Of a stretch of DNA of 64,000 bases, positions 16,164-24,454 are shown piece by piece. Made by a program: the position numbers and the translations under genes. The DNA comes from Methylobacterium sp. Lineage in GTDB: Bacteria; Pseudomonadota; Alphaproteobacteria; Rhizobiales; Beijerinckiaceae. The notes beneath the pieces are model-generated. The model worked only from the letters and a program-made list of their open reading frames with translations, was not told the DNA's origin and searched no databases. Each line of letters starts with the position of its first letter. The stretch's first letter is position 1. The stretch is from NCBI GenBank assembly GCA_013823325.1, contig PNLY01000005.1, forward strand, positions 50,846 through 114,845. The letters run 5' to 3'.

Positions 16164-17531
16164 ATGTCGCAGGCCGATTCGCGCCGCGCTTTGATGCCGC
16201 TCACTTTGCCGCAGCTCGATTTCTGGGAGGAATTCACCTTCCATCCCGACGAGCCGATCGCGACCGTGGCGCATTGCCTCGACATCGACGGCGTGACCAA
16301 CGAGCCGATATTGGTCGCGGCCATCATCCAGACCATTACCGAATCCGACGCGCTCTGCGTGCGCTTCCATGTCGAAGCGGACCGCGAGATGCCGCTTCAG
16401 AGCTGCGATCCACAGTTGCGGCCTGTCCTTCAGCAGATCGACCTGAGGGGTGTCACGAATCCCCTGCAGGAAGCAAGAGAGCGGATGGAAGCGGATATCG
16501 CGGCGCCGCTCGACCTGCGCGGTGACGGCCTTGCGGCAACCTGGCTGCTGCGCGTCGGTGAGCGGCGCTATCTCTGGTATATCCGCGCCCACCATATCGT
16601 CCTCGACGGCTATGGCTTCACGCTGATCGAGCAGCGCTGCGGCCAGCTCTATTCGCAGCGCCTCGTAGGGAGCGACGCCGGTCCAGCCTTCCACCCCTTC
16701 GCCAGCTTCATCGCGGAAGAGAAGGCCTATCGGGCCAGCCGCCGCCACGAGAGCGACCGCGCCTATTGGCGAAGCGAGTTCGCCGCGCACGCGCCGCTGC
16801 CGATCCTGCATCGAGGCGACAAGCAAGCCGGCGAAGCACCGCACGAGGTCCATGGCACGCTGTCGGCTGATGTGAGCGCCGGATTGCGCGGGCTTTCGCA
16901 GAAGACGGATATCGGCTGGCCCGATTTGCTGGTGCTGCTCTCCGGGCTCCATCTCTCGCGCCGCCTGCCGCGGCAACGGATCGAGGGGCGCGAGGTCCTG
17001 GCCTTCTGGCTGCCGTTCATGAGCCGCTGGGGCAGCCTCGCCGCCCACACGCCCGCCATGGTCGTCAACATCCTGCCCTTCCATCTGTCTTTGGGACCGC
17101 AGGAGAGCCTCGAAGACGTCCTGCGCGGGAACGCCGCAACGCTGAGGAGCCAGCGCCGCCATGGCCGCTACCGGATCGAGCAGATCGCCATGGACAACGG
17201 CATGCCCGCGGGCAGCCGCTACTTCTTCTCGCCATTGATCAATGTGCTGCCGTTCAGCGCGCCAAGCTTCCATGGCTGCACGGTGACGCGGGAGATCATG
17301 GGCAGCGGCCAGGGCGAGGGCATCGACCTCACCTTCCGCGGCGAAGACGATGGCAGCGGATTGAGCTTCGCGATGTCGGCCGACCCGGCGATGTTCGCGA
17401 GGGAACCGTTCGAGCGGCATGGCGAGGCATTGCCGGCCTTCCTGGCGCGGGCACTCGTCCCGGAGGCGCTGGCTCGACCGATTGCGGAGCTCCTGGCGGA
17501 GCAGCGAGAGGATGCGCTCGGCTTGGTGTGA
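16164..17531 (+). CDS. vibH: VibH-like free-standing condensation enzyme (DHB-polyamine amide synthase)
   Basis: In V. cholerae, VibH joins DHB from the VibB carrier to norspermidine without any adenylation domain. The 455-residue product keeps the active motif RAHHIVLDGYG (H143, H144, D148) and long VibH-like stretches: IGWPDLLVLLSGLHL, FWLPFMSRWGS, MVVNILPFHL, RHGRYRIEQIAMDNG, YFFSPLINVLPF and GEGIDLTFRG. The match to VibH as I recall it is much closer than to ordinary condensation domains. The ATG is set by GGAG six bases upstream; a TTG 12 bases earlier is less likely. It follows the Cy-A protein with a 42-base gap. It predicts a polyamine (spermidine or norspermidine) backbone, as in agrobactin or vibriobactin. 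Confidence 0.92.
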   Translation: MSQADSRRALMPLTLPQLDFWEEFTFHPDEPIATVAHCLDIDGVTNEPILVAAIIQTITESDALCVRFHVEADREMPLQSCDPQLRPVLQQIDLRGVTNPLQEARERMEADIAAPLDLRGDGLAATWLLRVGERRYLWYIRAHHIVLDGYGFTLIEQRCGQLYSQRLVGSDAGPAFHPFASFIAEEKAYRASRRHESDRAYWRSEFAAHAPLPILHRGDKQAGEAPHEVHGTLSADVSAGLRGLSQKTDIGWPDLLVLLSGLHLSRRLPRQRIEGREVLAFWLPFMSRWGSLAAHTPAMVVNILPFHLSLGPQESLEDVLRGNAATLRSQRRHGRYRIEQIAMDNGMPAGSRYFFSPLINVLPFSAPSFHGCTVTREIMGSGQGEGIDLTFRGEDDGSGLSFAMSADPAMFAREPFERHGEALPAFLARALVPEALARPIAELLAEQREDALGLV

Positions 17532-17701
17532 GCCAGCGCGCAACGGTTTTTCCAATAGGCGTGCGCGAGACGGAGGCGCGGGGAACCCCTATCCCGGATG
17601 GGAGAGGGGCAGGGGTGAGGGACCGCCGCTGATTATTAAAGTGAGACGGCAGCGCAGCGCCTTCTATGGATAGGGCAGGTTCTCATCCCTGCCCTTCTCC
17701 A

Positions 17702-17764
17702 CCGATCCCGGGTCTACCCGAGATCGGCACTCAAAGTGTCGAAGTCGGATAAATCCGACTTCGA
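17702..17764. repeat. Adjacent perfect and near-perfect palindromes in a 299-base convergent gap
   Basis: Between the vibH-like gene and the opposing C-T-C gene no coding frame is convincing. The gap holds CCGATC-C-CGGGT-CT-ACCCG-A-GATCGG (17702-17728) and a perfect 12-base-arm palindrome TCGAAGTCGGAT-AA-ATCCGACTTCGA (17739-17764). Both are enclosed by longer inverted CCCTTCTCC / GGGAGAAGGG segments (near 17691 and 17768). Upstream is a purine-rich GGGAGAGGGGCAGGGGTGAGGG-type segment. There is no T-run, so this looks more like a dispersed REP-like element than a simple terminator, though it could end transcription from both sides. Confidence 0.6.
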
Positions 17765-17830
17765 TGCGGGAGAAGGGTTCCCCGCGCTCTTCATCAGTTG
17801 CTTGGGTAGCTTGGTGAGCAGCGGTGGCGC

Positions 17831-20803
17831 TCACCCCTCCAGTAGATGGGCACCCAGCTCGGCCAGCGTCACCTGCGCCCCGCCAGCCCGGCCCATCAGC
17901 GCGAAGACCGCGCTGGTCGTCGTCGTGATCTTCTCGACCTCCTGCGGCCCGTAATGCTCGGAGCGATAGCTCATCAGCACGCGGATCGAGCGCTCACCGG
18001 CAAGATCGGCCTCCTCCATCACCTCGAAATGCAGGCCGAGCATGGATTCGTGCCGCTCGGGGTCGACCTGCCGAAACGCGATGCTGCGCCCGTCCGGCAG
18101 CGCCAGCTCGCCGTTCAGCTTGTTCTTGGCGTGGATCTGGATGAAGACCTCGAAGAGATGGTCGCGGCCCGGCGTCATGCCGAGCGCCTCCTCGACCAAG
18201 TCGATCGGGATCTCGCTCGCTGGCAGCGAGTCGTTGACCAGGTTCCTGACCTGGCCGACCAGCCCGCCAAGGCTCATCGTCTCGTCGAAGCGGATGCGAT
18301 GGGCGACGACGGTGGTGAAGTAGCCGACCGTGTCGAAGAATGCAGCGTCGCTGCGGCCGGAGGCCGAGGTGCCGACCACCAGCTCCGGCAGAGAGCCGAG
18401 CTGGCGCAGCGAAGCGGCGATACCGGCATAGACCACGTTGAACAGCGAAGCGCTGCTCTTTTTGGCGAGGGCGTAGAGCCCTTCCGTCGCCTTCCGGTCG
18501 AGCTTGAACTCGACCCAGCCGCCTGCGGCGGACGCCTCTTCCCGGGCAGGCTCAGCCCGCTCCTGACGCTGGAGGATCGGCTGGGGCTGTGGCGCCCCGC
18601 GCAGCATATCCGTCCAGTAGCCGAGATGCGCCTGGTCGACGCCAACAGCATCCTGAAGCCGGGCGAATTCATGGAAAGGCGCCGGTGCATCCGACCAGAC
18701 AGGCATGCCGCCGGCCGCGCGCATGCGGTAGCAATAGGCGATCTCGTCCATCATCAGGTTGACCGACCACTCGTCAAGCACGACGTGATGGAACAGGAAG
18801 GAGAGCACCTGCCGGCCCGTCGCCGGATCGATCAGGAAGCGCAGGCGGAACGGCAGTTCGCTGGCGAGGTCGAAATGGTGCAGCGCCTCGTCGCGGCGAT
18901 CGACGCCCACGCTCTCGGCGCTGGTCCAGAACCATTTGTAGTGCGGCAGCTCGGCCGCCGGCACGACCTGCTGGACGATCCTCTCGCCCTCGCGCCGGAA
19001 CAGGCTGCGCAGGCCTGAATGACGTTCGAGCACATCGGTGAAGGCGCGCCCGTACAGGGCTTCGTCGACCGGTTCGAGGAAATCGAGCGCGAAGGGCAGG
19101 TTGAAGATCTCGTTGAAGCCGAAGGCGGCATAAGCCTTCCAGAGCGAAGCCTGCGCCAGCGAGAGCGGCGCGCTCGGCGCCTCTTCGATCGGCGCGGCAC
19201 GCGACGTTTCCGTGACCGCGTCGCCGGTACGACGCGCCTTGAGCGCGAGCGCCGCGGCGCTCGGATAGCTGAACAGGTCGTTGAAATGCAGCTCGATGCC
19301 ATGCTGGCTGAGCAGACGCCCGATGATGCGCGTCGCGATCAACGAGTGGCCGCCATGGTCGAAGAAGTCATCGTCCGGCCCCAGTTCCGGCGCGTTGAGG
19401 GCGGCGCGGAACTCGGCGAGGATGAGGGCGATCACCGCATCGGCCGCCGGCGCCTCGGCTGCGATCGTCCTCCCCTGCAGCTTGTATGCAGCAACAGCTG
19501 GCGAGACACCCGGCAAAGCGCCCTCGCCTTCCTTCAACCAGGCCAGGAAGCGCTCCAGGAGAACAGGGCCGATCCGCGGCGAGAGTCCCTGCCCCGTGAC
19601 AAGCTCGATCGCGATGCCGCCCTGCTTGCCGCGTCCGACAGCGAACGCCAGATCGGGGCGGGTCTCCAGCGTCGGCAGCGGCAGCCGTTCGATCGATACG
19701 CCCGGCATCTGCAAGCCGTCCGCGGGATCGTCGAGCCAATTGACGAACAGGATCGGACGCTCAGCCCTGCCTGCGCAGCGCGTCGGCGCAGTCGCCGTCC
19801 GGCCGAGCCGATCCTGGATCGCGCGAACGATCGCTTCTACCGGCGCCTGTCCGTCCGCCGTCAGGAGGACAGTTTCTCCACCCGTGACGGATGAGGGGGG
19901 ATCGCCGATCTGCGCAGCCGGCCCGCTCGGGACCAGCAGGTCGATCTCCCGCTTGCCGGACAGAGCGGACAGGTAGCGGGCGAACAGCGCGGCGAGATAG
20001 GCGAGAACCGCCTGATCCGATGCATCCGGCGCGAGGCCGTTCAGGAGCTCCAGCCCGATCGTGACGCCGTATCGACCGGCCAGTGCCCGTTCGGACTGCG
20101 GGGCACGGAGATTGCCGAAATCGACGATGTCAGGACCCGTGGCGTTTTCGCTTCGACACATCCAGCCCGGCAGCATCGCCGAGGCCTCGCCCGCTGCCAG
20201 CAGTGGTGTCCCGGGAGCCCGCGTCACGGAGCGAGAGGCCGACGGGATCGGCTCGCCCGCATAGGCCCTCCCAAGTGCGAACAGGAGTTCCGCGGCGGGG
20301 TGCGCCGCCTCGAGGATACGATGCAGGACCAGCGCGAGAACCGCCTCCTGCGGGCAGCTGATCACGAGCGCCTCGAAAGGCGGCTCGCCATCGCTGTCCC
20401 AACCTGCACCCTGCCGGTCGAGGATCGCCGCGATCGCCTGTTCCGGCGTCTCGGCCCGGATCATGCTGACGATGCGCGCCTCTTCCCCAGCGAAGCGCTT
20501 GTGCAGCTCGCCATCCTCGCCGAAGCGGAAGCGGGCATTCAGATCGGGGCGAGCGCGCACGACATCACGCACCGCGCCGACGAGGCGCGCCAGATCAGGC
20601 TCTCCGGTCAGCCGGCAAGCCACGACATGCTTCAGCACCGCCGCGGGAACCTGCTGCTGCGCCAGCCAGACGTGTTCTTCGTATGCGCTTGGAGCCGGCG
20701 CCGCCGACTCGTTTGGCGTCGCCTTCCCAGAGAACATATGCAGGGCGGCCTCGAGGCGCCGCTGCTCGGCGCGCGTCAGCACATGGTCGAAGTCGGCAGC
20801 CAT
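17831..20803 (-). CDS. NRPS: degenerate condensation domain, carrier domain, condensation domain (VibF C1-T-C2-like)
   Basis: The 990-residue protein has three parts. Residues 38-440 form a condensation-like fold whose HHxxxDG site has decayed to LHRILEA (160-166). Residues 455-525 form a carrier domain with a perfect FFDHGGHSL (Ser487). Residues 545-985 form a condensation domain with HHVVLDEWS (672-680), FNVVYAGIAASLRQ, VVGTSASGRSD and DTVGYFTTVVAHRI. VibF ends in the same C1-T-C2 order and its C1 was reported as not needed for catalysis, so this looks like the detached C-terminal half of a VibF-type enzyme. C2 would transfer the DHB-oxazoline acyl group to the DHB-polyamine made by the VibH-like enzyme. 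It is on the minus strand, 53 bases downstream of the viuB-like gene. Confidence 0.88.
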   Translation of the reverse strand: MAADFDHVLTRAEQRRLEAALHMFSGKATPNESAAPAPSAYEEHVWLAQQQVPAAVLKHVVACRLTGEPDLARLVGAVRDVVRARPDLNARFRFGEDGELHKRFAGEEARIVSMIRAETPEQAIAAILDRQGAGWDSDGEPPFEALVISCPQEAVLALVLHRILEAAHPAAELLFALGRAYAGEPIPSASRSVTRAPGTPLLAAGEASAMLPGWMCRSENATGPDIVDFGNLRAPQSERALAGRYGVTIGLELLNGLAPDASDQAVLAYLAALFARYLSALSGKREIDLLVPSGPAAQIGDPPSSVTGGETVLLTADGQAPVEAIVRAIQDRLGRTATAPTRCAGRAERPILFVNWLDDPADGLQMPGVSIERLPLPTLETRPDLAFAVGRGKQGGIAIELVTGQGLSPRIGPVLLERFLAWLKEGEGALPGVSPAVAAYKLQGRTIAAEAPAADAVIALILAEFRAALNAPELGPDDDFFDHGGHSLIATRIIGRLLSQHGIELHFNDLFSYPSAAALALKARRTGDAVTETSRAAPIEEAPSAPLSLAQASLWKAYAAFGFNEIFNLPFALDFLEPVDEALYGRAFTDVLERHSGLRSLFRREGERIVQQVVPAAELPHYKWFWTSAESVGVDRRDEALHHFDLASELPFRLRFLIDPATGRQVLSFLFHHVVLDEWSVNLMMDEIAYCYRMRAAGGMPVWSDAPAPFHEFARLQDAVGVDQAHLGYWTDMLRGAPQPQPILQRQERAEPAREEASAAGGWVEFKLDRKATEGLYALAKKSSASLFNVVYAGIAASLRQLGSLPELVVGTSASGRSDAAFFDTVGYFTTVVAHRIRFDETMSLGGLVGQVRNLVNDSLPASEIPIDLVEEALGMTPGRDHLFEVFIQIHAKNKLNGELALPDGRSIAFRQVDPERHESMLGLHFEVMEEADLAGERSIRVLMSYRSEHYGPQEVEKITTTTSAVFALMGRAGGAQVTLAELGAHLLEG

Positions 20804-20856
20804 GGCTGGTCTCCTCTAGGCTTCGGCAGATGTCGATGGATGGCGGGCCGGCCGCC

Positions 20857-21690
20857 TCACTCGTCGAAATCGTCGTGCACGGCGACGGCGCCGCGGCGCC
20901 AGTAGCCATGGGCGCGGACCCATTTGCGATTGGCGCCGCGCTCGTCGACGAGGACGCTGCGCAACTGCTTGGCCGCGCTGGATTCACAGGCGAGCCAGGC
21001 GAAGTAGTCGCCATCGGGGAAAGCCAGAACCGGCAAGGCCGCGAGCAGCGCCGCACCGGGTTGCGCCCCGGCGGCACGATGAGCCCAGACCACCTCGACG
21101 CCGGGCGGGCGCGGCAGCAGCAGCTCCTCTTCCGCTCCACCGACCTCGACCAAAGCGAGTGCCCGGCTGCCCTGCGGCAGCTCTTCCAGGCGCCGTGCCA
21201 GAGCAGGCAGCCCGGTCTCGTCGGCGACCAGCAGATGCCAGTCGAAATCGAAGGGAACGATGAAGGAGCCGCGCGGGCCGGCGATCCAGGCGGAATCGCC
21301 CGGCTTGGCCTGCGCCGCCCAGCGGCTGGCCGGGCCGTCATGCAGCAGGGCGAAGTCGATATCGAGCTCGCCCGCCTGCGGATCATGCCGCCGCGGCGTG
21401 AAGTCGCGCGCCAGTGGCCGCGGACCGCTCTCGGGGAAGGCCAGACCATCCGGGCCGACCACGGGCAGGACCGGGCTTGTCTCGCCGGGCGCTGCGAAGA
21501 ACATCTTCACATGGTCGTCGAAGCCGAGGCTGGTGAAGCCTTCGAGCTCCGGCCCGCCCAGCGTCACCCGGCGCATCGACGGGCTCAGATCGGTCACGCG
21601 TAGGACGTCGAGGCGCCGCAACGCCACCTTGTGGCGCTGGCGCTTCGGCAGGCGTCCGTCCGGCACGCCTGTTTCAGTGGCGCTGGTCAT
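20857..21690 (-). CDS. viuB: Siderophore-interacting protein / ferric-siderophore reductase (ViuB family)
   Basis: This is a cytoplasmic FAD-dependent reductase that releases iron from imported ferric siderophore. The 277-residue protein has the SIP family blocks: LSPSMRRVTLGGPEL, DDHVKMFF, RDFTPRRHDPQAGELDIDFALH-like (RDFTPRRHDP and ELDIDFALL), GPASRWAAQAKPGDSAWIAGPRGSF for FAD, then WHLLVADETGLPAL, and the C-terminal GDYFAWLACESSAAKQLR and KWVRAHGYWRRG with the conserved lysine. The ATG giving MTSATETG was chosen because the preceding 37 codons are in the hemP gap and show no homology. It is upstream of and co-directional with the C-T-C NRPS gene, suggesting a hemP-viuB-NRPS transcript. Confidence 0.92.
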   Translation of the reverse strand: MTSATETGVPDGRLPKRQRHKVALRRLDVLRVTDLSPSMRRVTLGGPELEGFTSLGFDDHVKMFFAAPGETSPVLPVVGPDGLAFPESGPRPLARDFTPRRHDPQAGELDIDFALLHDGPASRWAAQAKPGDSAWIAGPRGSFIVPFDFDWHLLVADETGLPALARRLEELPQGSRALALVEVGGAEEELLLPRPPGVEVVWAHRAAGAQPGAALLAALPVLAFPDGDYFAWLACESSAAKQLRSVLVDERGANRKWVRAHGYWRRGAVAVHDDFDE

Positions 21691-21797
21691 GGTCTGGATT
21701 CCTTGCGGTTGGCGGCCCGTTCGCGACATGACCGCATCGAGCCTTTGCGGCCGCGCGAGGCGGCCCTGTGATCTGCGGCGAGGCCCCGAGGGCGGCG

Positions 21798-22007
21798 TCA
21801 CTTGGTCAGGATCAGCTTTCCCTGCCGCGTGATCCTGAGACGATAGAGCTCACCATGGTGCTCGATCCCGATCTCCGTCTCGCCCTTGAAGACTGCCGCG
21901 CTGGCGACCGTCCTGACCGGCCGCATCGCCGCTGGACGAGTCAGGCGGCAGGCCCGATCGAGGCATCCGGGGCCGGTCGAGACCGACAGGAGGGGCTGGC
22001 TGTTCAT
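21798..22007 (-). CDS. hemP: Hemin uptake protein HemP
   Basis: The 69-residue product ends YRLRITRQGKLILTK, the diagnostic HemP C terminus, preceded by the EIGIEHHGEL strand. HemP (HmuP) is a small regulator-like protein tied to haem uptake in many proteobacteria. No haem receptor or HmuTUV genes are in the window, so here it stands with siderophore genes and may have been recruited to iron control of this transcript. It is followed after 107 bases by the viuB-like gene on the same strand. The upstream 80 bases are AT-rich and likely hold the promoter. Confidence 0.85.
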   Translation of the reverse strand: MNSQPLLSVSTGPGCLDRACRLTRPAAMRPVRTVASAAVFKGETEIGIEHHGELYRLRITRQGKLILTK

Positions 22008-22184
22008 GGAAAAAGACTCGGAACGATAAGCTGCGGCGAATACGCGACCAGCTTAGCCGAGATCAAAAATCCAAGCAATTACAATAGTTTATATGTATAA
22101 GCATTCAAAACTCCGGATGAGACGTGCAGCTCGCCTCATCCGTTCAGGTCATGCGCGCCTCTGCTGGGCACTGGCTCGATACTG

Positions 22185-23393
22185 CTACGCCGTCGCACGG
22201 CGCCCGGCCGTGAGGGCCAGGATCGCGACGAGCAAGGGCGCGAAGGACAGCATCAGCACCATGTTCCAGCCGAAGGCGGAGAGCAGGCCTCCGGAGAGGA
22301 AGGAGCCGATCGCCATCGTGCCGAACACCGCGAAATCGTTGAAGGACTGCACGCGGGCCTTCTCTTCCGGGCGATGGCATTCCAGGACCATGGCCGAGGC
22401 GCCGACGAAGCCGAAGTTCCAGCCGAGGCCGAGCAGGATCAGCGTTGCCCAGAAATGCGTGACGTCGATGCCGAACAGCCCGACCGCCGACGCGGCCCCG
22501 GTCAGGATGAGGCCGGCAGCGACGACCTTCGCCGCGCCGAAGCGCGTGATCAGCCGCCCGGTCCAGAAGCTCGGCCCATACATGGCGACGACGTGCCATT
22601 GCAGCCCGAGATTGGCCGATTCCTGCGAGAGCCCGCACAGCTTCATCGCCAGCGGCGCCGCCGTCATCAGGAAGTTCATCAAGAGGTAGGAGACGACCCC
22701 GCAGATCACCGCGAGGACGAATCGGGGCTGGCGCACGATCACGCCGAGCGGCCGCCCGCCCGCCTGTTCCGCGGCAGTCGGCATCGGCAGCTTGACGCCG
22801 AGCAGGATGAGGGCGGACAGCGCCGCGACCGCCGCCTGGCCGACATAGGTGGCCGCGAAGAGATAGGGCGGCCAGAGGTTCATCGTATGCGTCACCAGTT
22901 GCGCGCCGATGACCCCCGCGAAGACGCCGCCCGCCATCACCGCGGACAGGGCACGCGGGCGCCTTGCCGGCGCGGCGCAATCGGTCGCGGCGAAGCGGAA
23001 GGACAGGACGACCGCGGCGTAGATGCCGGCACAGAACGTGGCGAAGCAGAACAGCCAGAACGAGGCGACGAGCATGGCGAGGCTCGCCAGCGCGCCGGCG
23101 AGGACACCGCTGCCGGTGCCCAGCATGAACACCATGCCGCGGCCATGGCGCTGCGCGATCGCGCCGGCCGGCAGCGTGCAGAGCGCCATGCCGACGACGA
23201 AGATCGAGACCGGCATCGTCGCGAGGGCCTTGCTGGGCGCCAGCATGTCGCCGACGACCGCGCCCGTGGCGAAGACGACGGTGGCGTTGGCGCCGGCGAG
23301 CGCCTGGCAGACCGCCAGACGCAGCACATTGCTGCGCTCCCGCCGAAGCGAAATCGCCGCCTCGGCGTCCGGAAGAATGGATGTCGTGGTCAT
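22185..23393 (-). CDS. Major facilitator superfamily transporter
   Basis: The 402-residue protein has about twelve hydrophobic segments with short loops (for example VVGDMLAPSKALATMPVSIFVVGMALCTLPAG, AIAQRHGRG after TM2, and LILLGLGWNFGFVGASAMVLE). The RHGRG loop matches the MFS motif A position. It probably exports a small molecule with proton antiport. Standing beside the siderophore cluster, it could be the siderophore exporter (EntS/AlcS role), but nothing in the sequence fixes the substrate, and the adjacent AraC regulator suggests a separate two-gene unit. The ATG giving MTTTSILPD is preferred; the 34 upstream codons look like promoter sequence. Confidence 0.82.
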   Translation of the reverse strand: MTTTSILPDAEAAISLRRERSNVLRLAVCQALAGANATVVFATGAVVGDMLAPSKALATMPVSIFVVGMALCTLPAGAIAQRHGRGMVFMLGTGSGVLAGALASLAMLVASFWLFCFATFCAGIYAAVVLSFRFAATDCAAPARRPRALSAVMAGGVFAGVIGAQLVTHTMNLWPPYLFAATYVGQAAVAALSALILLGVKLPMPTAAEQAGGRPLGVIVRQPRFVLAVICGVVSYLLMNFLMTAAPLAMKLCGLSQESANLGLQWHVVAMYGPSFWTGRLITRFGAAKVVAAGLILTGAASAVGLFGIDVTHFWATLILLGLGWNFGFVGASAMVLECHRPEEKARVQSFNDFAVFGTMAIGSFLSGGLLSAFGWNMVLMLSFAPLLVAILALTAGRRATA

Positions 23394-23534
23394 GCGGCGA
23401 CCTGAGTTCTCCAGTGGGCCCGGCGACGCAGCCCGCTTCCCGCTTTTGCGAGCGACGAAGCGGTTGCAGCAAGCGCATCGGCCCTCGCCAGCCATGTCTT
23501 CCGCCTATCAGGAATCCCACTGACCTACTTTCGA

Positions 23535-23570
23535 TGCTTTGCCAAAAACTATAGAATATCAGACAAAGCA
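23535..23570. promoter_or_regulatory. Inverted repeat TGCTTTG/CAAAGCA upstream of the AraC gene
   Basis: TGCTTTG (23535-23541) and CAAAGCA (23564-23570) flank an AT-rich 22-base spacer and end 8 bases before the AraC-family ATG. In the divergent AraC/MFS gap this could be an autoregulatory site. Inference from position only. Confidence 0.25.
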
Positions 23571-23578
23571 GGCGCGCC

Positions 23579-24436
23579 ATGAGCTGGTCCATCATCACCA
23601 CCCCGCCCGATGCCCTGCCGCCGCGACCGATGACAATGCGGGCGCAATCGATTCCGCCCCGGCACCATTTCCCGGACCATGCTCATGACTGGCACCAGCT
23701 GGTCTATGCGATCGAGGGCGTGCTGACCGTCTCTACCATCGGGCAGACCTTCATCACCTCGCCGGACCAGGCGGCCTGGCTGCCGACGGGCGTGCCGCAT
23801 CGCGTCGGATCGCTGCTCGGCGCGGAGTTCCGGAGCCTGTGGATCGCGACCGAGGCGGGAAGCGCCCTGCCACGCGCCCCGACGGTCCTGGCAGTGTCGC
23901 CGCTGCTCAAGGCCCTGATCGTCGAAGCGGCGGCGATCGAGGGCCAGGGCGACCCCGACGGCTATGGCGGGCGGGTGGTGACCCTCATACTCGACCAGTT
24001 GCGCCGCGCCCCGGCCTTGCCGACAGCCTTGCCCTGGCCGCGCGACGGCCGCCTCGCCGCGCTCTGCGAGGCGCTCTATCTCGATCCGGCCGATGAGCGC
24101 AGCGCCGCGGACTGGGCCCGGGAGCTCGGCCTCTCCAGCCGGACCCTGACACGCCGGTTCGAGGCCGAGATCGGCGCGCCGCTGCGATCATGGAAGCGCC
24201 GCCTGCGCCTATTCCGGGCAATCGAACTGCTCAGCGGCGGGATGTCGGTGACGCAGACCGCGATGGAACTCGGCTACGGCTCGGCCTCGGCTTTCATCTT
24301 CGCTTTCAAGGCGGAGATGGGCGCAAGCCCGCATGCCCATGCCCGCCAGAACAGCCGGCGCGGCAAGCCGGCGATCGATTTTCCGGTGCACCCTGCCCGG
24401 GCAATCGCGCATACTCCGCGCGCCCCGGAATCATGA
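23579..24436 (+). CDS. AraC-family transcriptional regulator with N-terminal cupin domain
   Basis: The 285-residue protein has an N-terminal cupin sensor (HHFPDHAHDWHQLVYAIEGVLTV, PDQAAWLPTGVPHRV, residues 28-80) and two C-terminal helix-turn-helix units (SAADWARELGLSSRTLTRRFEAEIG and SVTQTAMELGYGSASAFIFAFKAEMG, residues 175-260). Regulators of this architecture commonly control the divergent MFS exporter gene, which is the arrangement here. The effector is unknown. The next gene, a GntR regulator, starts 18 bases downstream on the same strand, so the two may be co-transcribed. Confidence 0.9.
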   Translation: MSWSIITTPPDALPPRPMTMRAQSIPPRHHFPDHAHDWHQLVYAIEGVLTVSTIGQTFITSPDQAAWLPTGVPHRVGSLLGAEFRSLWIATEAGSALPRAPTVLAVSPLLKALIVEAAAIEGQGDPDGYGGRVVTLILDQLRRAPALPTALPWPRDGRLAALCEALYLDPADERSAADWARELGLSSRTLTRRFEAEIGAPLRSWKRRLRLFRAIELLSGGMSVTQTAMELGYGSASAFIFAFKAEMGASPHAHARQNSRRGKPAIDFPVHPARAIAHTPRAPES

Positions 24437-24454
24437 TCTCTCGGCAAGGCGACA

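Noticed and set aside
13785-17555. A 1256-codon open frame on the minus strand opposite the NRPS genes
   Set aside because: It runs antisense through the Cy-A protein and the VibH-like gene, has no recognizable domain and shows the Arg/Ala/Asp-rich composition of GC-skewed shadow frames.
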